Of a DNA stretch of 64,000 bases, positions 56,066 through 64,000 are shown piece after piece (positions within the stretch are counted from its first letter, which is position 1; each line of letters starts with the position of its first letter). The translations under genes and the position numbers were made by a program. The notes beneath the pieces are model-generated. The model searched no databases. It had not been told where the DNA came from and saw only the letters and a program-made list of their open reading frames with translations. Source of the DNA: Reyranella massiliensis 521 (GTDB lineage: Bacteria > Pseudomonadota > Alphaproteobacteria > Reyranellales > Reyranellaceae); contig CAMARK010000009.1 of the NCBI GenBank assembly GCA_945860205.1, forward strand, positions 1-64,000, written 5' to 3'.

Positions 56066-59000
56066 ATGAAGCTCACCCAGATCGCCGTCGACAATCCGGT
56101 CTTCGCCACCATGATGATGGTGGCGTTGCTGGTGATGGGCCTGTTCTCCTACCGCCAGCTCGGCGTCGACCAGTTCCCCAACGTCGACTTCCCGATCGTC
56201 GTGGTCACCACGGAATATCCCGGCGCTTCGCCCGAGACCGTCGAGACCGAGATCAGCCGCAAGATCGAGGAATCGGTCAACGCCATCGCCGGCCTCAAGA
56301 CGCTGACCTCGCGCTCGCTGGAAGGCCGCTCGATCGTCGTCGCCGAGTTCGATCTCTCGGTGCAGTCGTCGTACGCCCTGCAGGACGTGCGTGAGAAGGT
56401 CCAGCAGGTCCGCGCCGCCTTCCGGCCGGAGATCAAGGAGCCGCTGATCCAGCGCTTCAATCCCGACGACCAGCCGATCGTATCGATCGCCGTGCGCTCC
56501 GACATCCGCTCGGTGCGCGACCTGACGACGCTCGCCGACCAGCTCATCGTCAAGCGCCTGCAGACCGTGCGCGACGTCGGCCGCGCCACCATCGCCGGCG
56601 GCGTCAAGCGCCAGATCAACATCCAGCTCGATCCCGGCCGCATGCATTCGCTGCGGGTCGGCGTCAACGACATCATGCGGGCGATCCGCGACGAAAATCA
56701 GAACTTCCCGGCCGGCAACGTCGCCCGCGGCAACGACGACCGCATCATCGAGGTCACCGGCCGTGTCACAGAGCCCGGCAACTTCGCCGACCTGATCGTG
56801 GCTCGCCGCGGCCTCGCCCCCGTCTACCTGCGCCAGGTCGCGACCGTGGTCGACGGCCAGCAGGAGCTGGAGAGCATCGCCACCCAGAATGGCGAGCGGG
56901 CGTTGGCCATCGACGTGGTCAAGACGCAGGGGGCGAACACCATCGAGGTCGCTCGCGGCGTGCGCCATGCCGTGGCCGAGCTTCAGGCCGCCGTTCCGCC
57001 CGACGTGAAGCTCGAGATCGTGCGCGACAGCTCGCGCGGCATTCAGAATTCCGTCAGCAACGTCCAGCAGACTATGGTGGAGGGCGGCTTGCTCACCATC
57101 GCCATCGTGTTCCTGTTCCTGCATTCCTGGCGCAGCACGGTGATCACCGGCCTGGCGCTGCCCATTTCGGTGTTCGGCGCCTTCATGGTGATGGCGGCGT
57201 TCGGCTTCACGCTGAACGTGCTCACCCTGATGGCGCTCAGCCTCGCCATCGGCATCCTGATCGACGACGCCATCGTGGTGCGCGAGAACATCATGCGCCA
57301 TATCGGCTTCGGCAAGACACATCGCCAGGCTGCCATCGACGGCACCAACGAAATCGGGCTGGCAGTGCTGGCGACCACCTTCTGCATCGTAGCCGTGTTC
57401 CTGCCCGTGGCCTTCATGGGTGGCATCATCGGCCGCTTCTTCTTCCAGTTCGGCGTCATGGTCTCGGCAGCGGTGCTGATCTCGCTGTTCGTGTCCTTCA
57501 CGCTCGACCCGATGCTGTCGGCCATCTGGTACGACCCGCAGGCGCACGGCAACGGCCGCTTCGCCCGCATCGTGAACGGGGCCCAGGACCGCGCCAACGG
57601 CGTCTACAGGGCAGTTCTTGGATGGTCGCTGCACTGGCCCAAGCTCACCCTGCTGATCGCGCTCGGCACCTTCCTCGGCAGCTTCGCCCTGCCGAAATAC
57701 ATCGGCTTCGAGTTCGTGCCCCAGGCAGACCTCGGCGAGCAGGTCGTGAGCATAGAAACCCCGATCGGCTCGTCGCTCGAATATACGACGGCCAAGCTCA
57801 ACCAGGTCGACGCCGCGGTGCGGGAGTTTCCCGAGGTCGCCTACACCTACGGCACGGTCAACACCGGCTACGCCAACGGCAAGAACCAGGCGAGCCTCTA
57901 TCTCCGCCTGAAACCCATCAAGGAGCGCAAGCGCTCGCCCGAGCAGCTCGCCCAGCCGATCCGCGAACGGCTGGCCGGCATTCCCGGCGTCCTGGTGTCG
58001 ATCAACATTCCCGGCGGGCCTGGCGGCGGCGTGCAGAAGCAGCTCCAGCTCTCGCTGCAGGGGCCCGACACCGCCGTCCTCGACACGCTGTCGCAGGAAG
58101 TCATGCGCCGCGCCGCGGCCATTCCCGGCATGGTCGATCTCGACCGCAACCTGAAGGGCGCCAAGCCGGTCTTGTCGGTGCGGCTCCGCCGCGACGCCGC
58201 CTCCGATCTTGGCCTCGGCTCCGCCCAGGTCGCGCAGTCGCTGCGGCCGCTGTTCGCCGGCGACGAGACCAGCCTGTGGCGGGCGCCGGACGGCGAGAAC
58301 TACCTCGTCATGGTTCGCCTGCCGGTCGACGAGCGCACCGGCGTGGCCGATTTGCAGCGCATCTGGTTCACGGCCGGCATCGAGCCGAACGGCCTGCCGC
58401 GCATGGTGCACATCGCCCAGATCGCCGACATCATCGACGACGTCGGCGCCTCGCAGATCAATCGCCGTGACCTCAACCGCGAGGTCCAGATCACTGCCAA
58501 CGTCTCGGGACGGTCCTCGGGCGAGGTCAGCAGCGACCTGCAGAAAATCCTGGCCGAGACCAAGCTGCCGCCCGGTTACCGCTTCGTCTTCGGCGGCTCG
58601 ACCAAGGACATGGCCGAAAGCGCGGCCTATGCCGGCCAGGCGTTGCTGCTCGCGGTCATCCTGATCTACCTGATCTTGGCCTCGCAGTTCGGCAGCTTCC
58701 TGCAGCCCGTGGCCATCATGATGTCGCTGCCGATGTCGCTGATCGGCGTTTTCCTGGGACTGCTGATCGCCGGCACGACGCTCAACATCTTCAGCGCGAT
58801 CGGCTTCATCATGCTGATGGGCCTGGTCACCAAGAACGCCATCCTGTTGGTCGATTTCTTCAACCAGGCGCGGGCCCGCGGCACCCCGGTCAACGAGGCC
58901 CTGCTCGAGGCGGGCACGATCCGGCTCAGGCCCATCCTGATGACCACGCTCGCCATGGTGTTCGGCATGATGCCGCTGGCGCTTGGCCTCGGCGAAGGCG

Positions 59001-59179
59001 CCAGCCAGCGCGCGCCGATGGCCCACGCGGTGATCGGCGGCCTGATCAGCTCGACCCTCCTCACCCTGGTCGTGGTGCCGGTCATGCTCATCTATATCGA
59101 GCGGGTCGGCGCCTGGACTAAAAAGCATTTCAGCCGCTCCGCCGACGACGTCGCTCGCACACACAAACCCGCCGAGTAA
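56066..59179 (+). CDS. RND family efflux permease (AcrB/MdtB type)
   Basis: The 1037-residue proton-driven pump begins MKLTQIAVDNPVFATMMMVA and has the usual twelve helices with two large periplasmic loops after TM1 and TM7. LPISVFGAFMVMAAFGFTLN, AIGILIDDAIVVRENIMRHI (with the proton-relay Asp-Asp) and the TM10-12 region LILASQFGSFLQPVAIMMSL and FIMLMGLVTKNAILLVDFFN (with the key lysine) are all present. It is the third gene of the tetR-adaptor-pump operon. Substrate range (drugs, metals, solvents) cannot be read; the HAE-1/HAE-2-like sequence suggests organic compounds. Confidence 0.96.
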   Translation: MKLTQIAVDNPVFATMMMVALLVMGLFSYRQLGVDQFPNVDFPIVVVTTEYPGASPETVETEISRKIEESVNAIAGLKTLTSRSLEGRSIVVAEFDLSVQSSYALQDVREKVQQVRAAFRPEIKEPLIQRFNPDDQPIVSIAVRSDIRSVRDLTTLADQLIVKRLQTVRDVGRATIAGGVKRQINIQLDPGRMHSLRVGVNDIMRAIRDENQNFPAGNVARGNDDRIIEVTGRVTEPGNFADLIVARRGLAPVYLRQVATVVDGQQELESIATQNGERALAIDVVKTQGANTIEVARGVRHAVAELQAAVPPDVKLEIVRDSSRGIQNSVSNVQQTMVEGGLLTIAIVFLFLHSWRSTVITGLALPISVFGAFMVMAAFGFTLNVLTLMALSLAIGILIDDAIVVRENIMRHIGFGKTHRQAAIDGTNEIGLAVLATTFCIVAVFLPVAFMGGIIGRFFFQFGVMVSAAVLISLFVSFTLDPMLSAIWYDPQAHGNGRFARIVNGAQDRANGVYRAVLGWSLHWPKLTLLIALGTFLGSFALPKYIGFEFVPQADLGEQVVSIETPIGSSLEYTTAKLNQVDAAVREFPEVAYTYGTVNTGYANGKNQASLYLRLKPIKERKRSPEQLAQPIRERLAGIPGVLVSINIPGGPGGGVQKQLQLSLQGPDTAVLDTLSQEVMRRAAAIPGMVDLDRNLKGAKPVLSVRLRRDAASDLGLGSAQVAQSLRPLFAGDETSLWRAPDGENYLVMVRLPVDERTGVADLQRIWFTAGIEPNGLPRMVHIAQIADIIDDVGASQINRRDLNREVQITANVSGRSSGEVSSDLQKILAETKLPPGYRFVFGGSTKDMAESAAYAGQALLLAVILIYLILASQFGSFLQPVAIMMSLPMSLIGVFLGLLIAGTTLNIFSAIGFIMLMGLVTKNAILLVDFFNQARARGTPVNEALLEAGTIRLRPILMTTLAMVFGMMPLALGLGEGASQRAPMAHAVIGGLISSTLLTLVVVPVMLIYIERVGAWTKKHFSRSADDVARTHKPAE

Positions 59180-59233
59180 ACGCGTGGGGCGGTTTTCGGT
59201 CCGTCCTGGCACGAATCGCGCTATGCTCGGGTC

Positions 59234-60409
59234 ATGCCCGATGACTCCCCCACGATCGGCCTGCGTGTCGTCGACACGCTTGGCGCGGTCGATCCCCTGC
59301 AATGGGACGCCTGCGCGCTGGCGCCAGGCTCGGGCGGCAATCCGTTCCTGAGCTACCGTTTCCTGAAGGCGTTGGAGGATTCGAAATCGGTCGGCCGGCG
59401 CACCGGCTGGCAGCCGCAGTATCTGCTGGCGGAGGATGGCGGCGGCGGGCTGCTGGGCGCGGTGCCGCTCTACGTCAAGAGCCACTCGCAGGGCGAGTAC
59501 ATCTTCGATCACGGATGGGCACAGGCTTTCGAACGCGCCGGCGGCCGCTATTACCCCAAGCTCCAGGCCGCGATCCCCTTCACCCCGGTGCCCGGGCCGC
59601 GCCTGTTTGCCCGGCCGGGGCCCCTCGCCGAGGGTGTGCGCGATGCGATGATCGAGATGCTGGCCAAGATCGCCGGCGACAACGGCATCAGCTCGGTCCA
59701 CGTCACCTTCTGCACCGAAGACGAGTGGAAGCGCTTCGGCGAGTACGGCTGGCTACTGCGGCTGGGGCAGCAGTTCCATTGGCGCAACGAAGGCTACAAG
59801 AGCTTCGACGATTTCCTCGGCGCCCTCTCCTCACGCAAGCGCAAGTCGATCCGCAAGGAACGCGAAGCGGTGCGCCGCGAGAGCCTCACCATCCGGGCCT
59901 TGAGCGGCGACGACATCAAACCCGAGCACTGGGACGCCTTCTTCGCCTTCTACATGGACACCGGTGGACGCAAGTGGGGCACGCCCTACCTGACGCGCGC
60001 CTTCTTCGACATCCTGGGAAGCACCATGGCCGACAAGGTGGTGCTGGTCATGGCCGAGGCCGACGGCCGGCCGGTCGGCGGCGCGCTCAATCTCAAGGGC
60101 GATGACACGCTCTACGGTCGCTACTGGGGCTGCCTGGAAAGCCACGCCTTCCTGCATTTCGAGGCCTGCTACTACCAGGCGATCGATTATGCCATCGCAC
60201 ACGGGATGCAGCGGGTCGAAGCCGGCGCGCAGGGCGACCACAAGATCCAGCGCGGCTATCTGCCGGTGCCGACCTACTCGGCGCACTGGATTCCCGACGC
60301 CGCCTTCCGTCGTGCGGTCGACGACTACCTCAGCCGCGAGCGGCCGGCGGTCGAGCAGGAGATCGAAGGCTTGATGCAGTTCTCGCCGTTCAAGAAAGAG
60401 AACGATTAG
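59234..60409 (+). CDS. GNAT/FemAB-like N-acetyltransferase (COG3146, DUF482)
   Basis: The 391-residue protein has the Acetyltransf fold of the family annotated as peptidogalycan biosynthesis/recognition (DUF482). LSYRFLKALEDSKSVGRRTG, VPLYVKSHSQGEYIFDHGWA, the basic run LSSRKRKSIRKEREAVRRES and LHFEACYYQAIDYAIAHGMQ, VEAGAQGDHKIQRGYLP are typical. Members are thought to transfer an acyl group, perhaps to amino sugars or tRNA-linked peptides; no specific reaction is established. The start at 59234 follows CGGGTC only weakly. It is convergent with the clpA operon, ending 3 bp from it. Confidence 0.9.
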   Translation: MPDDSPTIGLRVVDTLGAVDPLQWDACALAPGSGGNPFLSYRFLKALEDSKSVGRRTGWQPQYLLAEDGGGGLLGAVPLYVKSHSQGEYIFDHGWAQAFERAGGRYYPKLQAAIPFTPVPGPRLFARPGPLAEGVRDAMIEMLAKIAGDNGISSVHVTFCTEDEWKRFGEYGWLLRLGQQFHWRNEGYKSFDDFLGALSSRKRKSIRKEREAVRRESLTIRALSGDDIKPEHWDAFFAFYMDTGGRKWGTPYLTRAFFDILGSTMADKVVLVMAEADGRPVGGALNLKGDDTLYGRYWGCLESHAFLHFEACYYQAIDYAIAHGMQRVEAGAQGDHKIQRGYLPVPTYSAHWIPDAAFRRAVDDYLSRERPAVEQEIEGLMQFSPFKKEND

Positions 60410-60412
60410 CCG

Positions 60413-60592
60413 TCACTTCTTGTCGACCATGAGGACGCCGAGGAAAAAGATCACGAAGAAGATCAACTGCTCCGTCATCCCCAACGGCGCCTGCCAACCG
60501 ATCTTGTCGACGATAAAGAGGGCGACCCAGAATACCGCGGTGGCGAGCACCGCGGCGCGAAGGGCCACCCAGAGCGGCCGGAAAGCGCTCAC
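60413..60592 (-). CDS. Small two-helix membrane protein overlapping clpA
   Basis: A 59-residue frame starts with GTG at 60592, overlapping the clpA stop (GTGA, 60589-60592), and ends at 60413. It has two hydrophobic helices (VLATAVFWVALFIVDKIGW and EQLIFFVIFFLGVLMVDKK) joined by QAPLGMT. The short N-terminal part [13 protein letters not shown] is basic and should stay in the cytoplasm. The overlap, the protein-like sequence and its fit exactly between clpA and the convergent gene (3 bp away) argue that it is real. I do not recognise the family. Translation probably depends on ribosomes finishing clpA. Confidence 0.65.
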   Translation of the reverse strand: MSAFRPLWVALRAAVLATAVFWVALFIVDKIGWQAPLGMTEQLIFFVIFFLGVLMVDKK

Positions 60593-62910
60593 TCAGCCAG
60601 CACCGGCTCTTGGCTGGCCGGCGGCAACTCCCCACGCTCTGGCGGCAGGAACTCGAAGGCAAGCTTGGCGGCATCGCCCTCGCCTTCGATGTCGACCAGC
60701 ACGGTGCCGCCCTTCGACAGCTTGCCGAACAGAACCTCCTCGGCCAGCGGCTTCTTGATGTGCTCCTGGATGAAGCGGCCGAGCGGCCGGGCGCCGAACG
60801 TCCGGTCGTAGCCCTTCTCGGCCAGCCAGCGGCGGGCACCGTCGCTCAGTTCGATGAAGACCTTGCGATCGGCAAGCTGGACCTCGAGCTCGGCCACGAA
60901 CTTGTCGACGACACGGCCCATCGATTCGGGACCAAGGCTCGCGAACTTGATGATGGCGTCGAGCCGGTTGCGGAACTCCGGCGCGAACATCCGGTTGATG
61001 GCTTCGTCGTCCTCGTCGTGCCGCTGCTCGCGACCGAAGCCCAACGCCGGCTTGGCGATGTCGGCGGCGCCGGCATTGGTCGTCATGCACAGGATGACGT
61101 TGCGGAAATCCACCGTCCGGCCGTTATGGTCGGTGAGCTTGCCGTAGTCCATCACCTGCAGCAGGACGTTGAACACATCAGGATGCGCCTTCTCGATCTC
61201 GTCGAACAACACGACGCAGTGCGGATGCTGGTTGACCTTGTCGGTCAGCAAGCCGCCCTGGTCGAAGCCGACATAGCCCGGCGGCGCACCGATCAGGCGG
61301 GAGACGCTGTGGCGCTCCATGTACTCCGACATGTCGAAGCGGATCAGCTCGAGGCCGAGCAGTCGCGCGAGCTGGCGGGTGACTTCGGTCTTGCCGACGC
61401 CGGTCGGACCGGCCAGCAGATAGCTGCCGATCGGCTTCTCCGGTGCCCTGAGGCCGGCGCGCGCCAGCTTGATCGAAGCGGCAAGATGCTCGATCGCCCG
61501 ATCCTGGCCGAACACGACGGTCTTGAGGTCGCGGTCGATGTTGCGCAGCAGCTCGGCATCGTTCTTGGAGACGCTCTTGGGCGGGATGCGCGCGATCTTG
61601 GCGACGATCTCCTCAATATCCGTCACCTCGATCGTCTTCTTGCGCTTATCGGGCGCAACCAGCATCTGGGCGGCGCCGACCTCGTCGATCACGTCGATCG
61701 CCTTGTCAGGCAGCTTGCGGTCGTGGATGTAGCGTGCCGACAGCTCGACAGACGCCTTGATGGCGTCGTCGGTGTAGGCAACGTTGTGATGCTTCTCGTA
61801 GACCGGCTTCAGCCCCCGCATGATATCGATGGCATCCGAGACAGAAGGTTCGGCAACGTCGATCTTCTGAAAGCGGCGGACCAGGGCGCGGTCCTTCTCG
61901 AAGTGGTTGCGGTATTCCTTGTAGGTCGTCGAGCCGATGCAGCGCAGTTCACCCGACTGCAGCGACGGCTTCAGCAGGTTCGAGGCATCCATCGAGCCGC
62001 CCGACGTGGCGCCGGCGCCGATAATGGTATGGATCTCGTCGATAAACAGCACCGAGTTGGGCTTCTTCTTGAGCTCGCCCAGCACCGCCTTCAGCCGCTC
62101 CTCGAAGTCACCGCGATAGCGCGTGCCGGCCAGCAAGGCGCCCATGTCGAGCGAATAGATGACCGACTCGCGCAGAACTTCCGGCACTTCGCCGTCGACG
62201 ATCTTGCGCGCCAGCCCTTCGGCGATGGCGGTCTTGCCGACGCCGGGCTCGCCGACATAGAGCGGATTGTTCTTGGTGCGGCGGCACAGCACCTGGATGG
62301 TGCGCTCGACCTCGTACTCGCGCCCGATCAGCGGATCGACGCGGCCGTCGCGCGCCTTCTGATTGAGATCGACGCAATAGGCGGCCAGGGCCTCGTTGCC
62401 CTGCTTGGCGGCGGCCTCGCCGCCGCCCTCCTCCTCGGAGCCGCTGACGCGGCGGGTGCGGGCGCGGCCCGGAACCTTGGCCTTGCCATGGCTGATGTAG
62501 TCAACCGCGTCGAGCCGGGTCATGCCCTGGTTCTCGAGGAACGACACGGCGTGGCTGTCACGCTCCGAGAACAGCGCGACCAGGACGTTGGCGCCCGTCA
62601 CCTCGTTGCGGCCCGACGACTGGACGTGGACGGCGGCGCGCTGAACCACGCGCTGGAAGCCGGCGGTCGGCAGCGGCTCGCTCGGCGACTGGGTGACGAT
62701 GCCCTTGAGGCGGTTGTCGACGAAGGTCTCGAGATCGTGCCGCAGGCGGTCGATGTCGACGCCGCACGACTTGAGGACGGGCATCGCGTCCTCATCCTCC
62801 GTCATCGACAGGAGCAAGTGCTCCAGCGTCGCGTATTCGTGCCTGCGCTCGCCGGCGAGGCCGAACGCGCGATGGAGTGACTTCTCGAGGTTCTTGGACA
62901 GCATGGACAT
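60589..62910 (-). CDS. clpA: ATP-dependent Clp protease, ATPase subunit ClpA
   Basis: The 773-residue AAA+ unfoldase feeds proteins into ClpP. The N-domain ([20 protein letters not shown]) binds the adaptor ClpS. Two AAA modules follow with Walker A motifs GEPGVGKT near residue 220 and GPTGVGKT near residue 498. The Walker B LFIDEIH and VLFDEIE match ClpA rather than ClpB, because the middle coiled coil of ClpB is absent. The [14 protein letters not shown] pore segment is present. The clpP gene is elsewhere. clpS lies just upstream on the same strand, and aat in the window supplies N-end-rule substrates. Confidence 0.97.
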   Translation of the reverse strand: MSMLSKNLEKSLHRAFGLAGERRHEYATLEHLLLSMTEDEDAMPVLKSCGVDIDRLRHDLETFVDNRLKGIVTQSPSEPLPTAGFQRVVQRAAVHVQSSGRNEVTGANVLVALFSERDSHAVSFLENQGMTRLDAVDYISHGKAKVPGRARTRRVSGSEEEGGGEAAAKQGNEALAAYCVDLNQKARDGRVDPLIGREYEVERTIQVLCRRTKNNPLYVGEPGVGKTAIAEGLARKIVDGEVPEVLRESVIYSLDMGALLAGTRYRGDFEERLKAVLGELKKKPNSVLFIDEIHTIIGAGATSGGSMDASNLLKPSLQSGELRCIGSTTYKEYRNHFEKDRALVRRFQKIDVAEPSVSDAIDIMRGLKPVYEKHHNVAYTDDAIKASVELSARYIHDRKLPDKAIDVIDEVGAAQMLVAPDKRKKTIEVTDIEEIVAKIARIPPKSVSKNDAELLRNIDRDLKTVVFGQDRAIEHLAASIKLARAGLRAPEKPIGSYLLAGPTGVGKTEVTRQLARLLGLELIRFDMSEYMERHSVSRLIGAPPGYVGFDQGGLLTDKVNQHPHCVVLFDEIEKAHPDVFNVLLQVMDYGKLTDHNGRTVDFRNVILCMTTNAGAADIAKPALGFGREQRHDEDDEAINRMFAPEFRNRLDAIIKFASLGPESMGRVVDKFVAELEVQLADRKVFIELSDGARRWLAEKGYDRTFGARPLGRFIQEHIKKPLAEEVLFGKLSKGGTVLVDIEGEGDAAKLAFEFLPPERGELPPASQEPVLAE

Positions 62911-62950
62911 CGGACCACCTCGACGGAAAAACGAACTACTCTTCTTCGAA

Positions 62951-63388
62951 CTACTCTTTCTCCAAGGTGCACTGGAGAGGGTGCTGGTTTTTGCGGGCGT
63001 AATCCACCGTTTGCGTCACCTTCGTCTCGGCGATCTCGTAGGTGTAGACGCCGCAGATGCCGACGCCCTTCTGATGGACGTGCAGCATGACCTGGGTCGC
63101 CTCGTCGCGCGTCTTCTGAAAGATGTGCTGCAGCACGTCGACAACGAATTCCATCGGGGTGTAGTCGTCGTTCAGCATCAGCACCTTGTACATCGACGGC
63201 TTCTTGGTCCGCGTCCGGGTGAGCGTGAGCGCGCCGGTTCGCCCGTCCCCGGTGCGTCCGTCATTGTCGCCGTTCCCGTCGTCGCGCCGCGGCGGGCCAC
63301 CCGGCGGATCCCCGCCCGGCGGTTCCTTGGGACCGCCCAGCCGGTCGTCCTCGAGGCGCCATTCGCATGCGGTACGCGCAGAGACCAT
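62951..63388 (-). CDS. clpS: ATP-dependent Clp protease adaptor ClpS
   Basis: The 145-residue adaptor delivers proteins with destabilising N-terminal residues to ClpAP. The core domain from about residue 65 has [20 protein letters not shown] (with the Asn-Asp binding pocket) and [20 protein letters not shown], where the histidine contacts the substrate. The N-terminal 60 residues are Gly/Pro/Asp-rich ([20 protein letters not shown]) and longer than in E. coli ClpS; they may regulate entry into ClpA. ATG at 63388 is used; a TTG 36 bp upstream is unsupported. It precedes clpA by 40 bp. Confidence 0.95.
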   Translation of the reverse strand: MVSARTACEWRLEDDRLGGPKEPPGGDPPGGPPRRDDGNGDNDGRTGDGRTGALTLTRTRTKKPSMYKVLMLNDDYTPMEFVVDVLQHIFQKTRDEATQVMLHVHQKGVGICGVYTYEIAETKVTQTVDYARKNQHPLQCTLEKE

Positions 63389-63450
63389 CGTCGGGTTCGA
63401 ACTCCTGGTGAAGACGCCTTCCAATTATATAGGGAGCGCAAACGCTTTCG

Positions 63451-64000
63451 CTACCTCGGCCTCAGCCCATCCTTCCCCACCACCAGGATCCAGCGGTTGG
63501 CGCTGCCGGCGTGATACATCGGCGCGTTCCAGTCGCGGCGGAGTTCCGAGGGTTCCAGCTTGCGCGGCCGGTTGACCGGCACCGGCACGGCATCCCAGGC
63601 AAAAAGCCGTTCCGCGAACTTCACGTTGGCGAATCCGTCGGTCGGGTAGTGATAGGCTTGGAATCCCCAGACGCCGTTGCGGCACGAGGCGACGGTCCAC
63701 CAGAAATCGTTGTCGGGCAACTTCAGCCCGTCGCGCGGCGGGCCGAAGGCCGCACTTGCCTCCAACAACCCCAGCAATTCCCGGGTTTCGTCGACATTTA
63801 GGAGGCGCTCGCCGCGCTTCATGGTCCACGGGCTCAGCACGTCGCCGGCTTTGCCGATCGTCAGACTGCTGACGCTGCCCTGGTCAGCCAGCACGCCGAT
63901 GTTCATGCCGGCGAAGCCGTCCGGCTGCAGGAAGATCTCATAGGTCCGGACCTGCTCCTCGTAGAGGGCATTGTAGATCAGGCGGAGGCGGTTCCGGCCG
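63451..64000 (-). CDS. Unrecognised protein, partial at the window end
   Basis: The minus-strand frame is open from the stop at 63451 to the window edge, so the N-terminus is missing. Residues visible upstream of the first ATG (63906) read NRLRLIYNALYEEQVRTYEI and FLQPDGFAGMNIGVLADQGS, protein-like and continuous, so 63906 is not the true start. The rest has WWTVASCRNGVWGFQAYHYP and PVNRPRKLEPSELRRDWNAP. I do not recognise the family, and no membrane segment is seen in the visible part. Confidence 0.7.
   Translation of the reverse strand, partial: GRNRLRLIYNALYEEQVRTYEIFLQPDGFAGMNIGVLADQGSVSSLTIGKAGDVLSPWTMKRGERLLNVDETRELLGLLEASAAFGPPRDGLKLPDNDFWWTVASCRNGVWGFQAYHYPTDGFANVKFAERLFAWDAVPVPVNRPRKLEPSELRRDWNAPMYHAGSANRWILVVGKDGLRPR

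Noticed and set aside
56039-59701. A 1220-codon open frame antisense to the RND pump gene
   Set aside because: It is the reverse complement of a strongly supported pump gene; its composition (His/Asp/Arg-rich, no domain) is typical of GC-rich antisense frames.

Overview
The window reads as a chromosomal segment of a GC-rich alphaproteobacterium. The evidence is gene content and order: an adenosylcobalamin-type ribonucleotide reductase (nrdJ), RNase E with an acidic insert in its S1 region, clpS-clpA, mrcA, glnE-bcp, an aroQ-accB-accC-aat run facing DUF2155, MlaD-type and NDUFA12-type genes, and a tyrosine-degradation operon. I would guess Rhodospirillales/Reyranella-like, but that placement is inference. 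I see no rRNA, tRNA, CRISPR array, insertion sequence, phage or plasmid gene. Nearly all of the window is coding.

Layout: 1-2289 (-) is the N-terminal part of an AsmA/YhdP-like protein, divergent from glnE-bcp (2378-5781, +) and an orphan molybdenum hydroxylase large subunit (5876-8134, +). A convergent non-coding stretch with hairpins follows (8135-8601). Then come an LLM-type oxidoreductase, a membrane serine/threonine kinase with a peptidoglycan-binding domain, a lone HicB-like antitoxin, an amidohydrolase, an MFS transporter, a tiny zinc-ribbon protein, an aldo/keto reductase and a GMC oxidoreductase. From 16719 to 20143 (-) runs prfB, which needs a programmed +1 frameshift, with two stop/start-overlapping genes behind it and then a lipoprotein and small exported proteins. 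Cell-wall genes mrcA and an amidase (20239-23604, -) are followed by rne (24097-27018, +) with a long leader and a strong terminator. A dense cluster of palindromes lies at 27092-27260.

Next come a class V aminotransferase, a large MscS-type channel, two acyl-CoA dehydrogenases, a SnoaL-like protein, an aminotransferase followed by a frameshifted LprI-like gene, and a gamma-glutamyltransferase-like lipoprotein. An M48 metalloprotease, a DsbA-like oxidoreductase and a small membrane protein follow (+). The operon hppD-hmgA-fah-maiA (44886 down to 40959) turns 4-hydroxyphenylpyruvate into fumarate and acetoacetate. It ends in a coupled exported protein of unknown function and is faced by a MarR regulator across a 22-bp near-palindrome. 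aroQ, accB, accC and aat follow (+), then on the minus strand NDUFA12-like, mlaD, a small unknown gene and DUF2155.

nrdJ (50198-53893, +) is followed by an 18-residue Lys/Ala peptide gene and a structured 3' region ending in a terminator. A TetR-adaptor-RND efflux operon comes next, then a FemAB/GNAT-like gene. On the minus strand clpS precedes clpA, and a 59-residue membrane protein overlaps the clpA stop. The window ends inside an unrecognised minus-strand gene.

I found no convincing novel multi-gene system. The most interesting items are small: the peptide gene behind nrdJ, the membrane-protein gene overlapping clpA, the prfB recoding site with its coupled downstream genes, the frameshifted LprI-like gene, the palindrome cluster, and the exported protein coupled to tyrosine catabolism.
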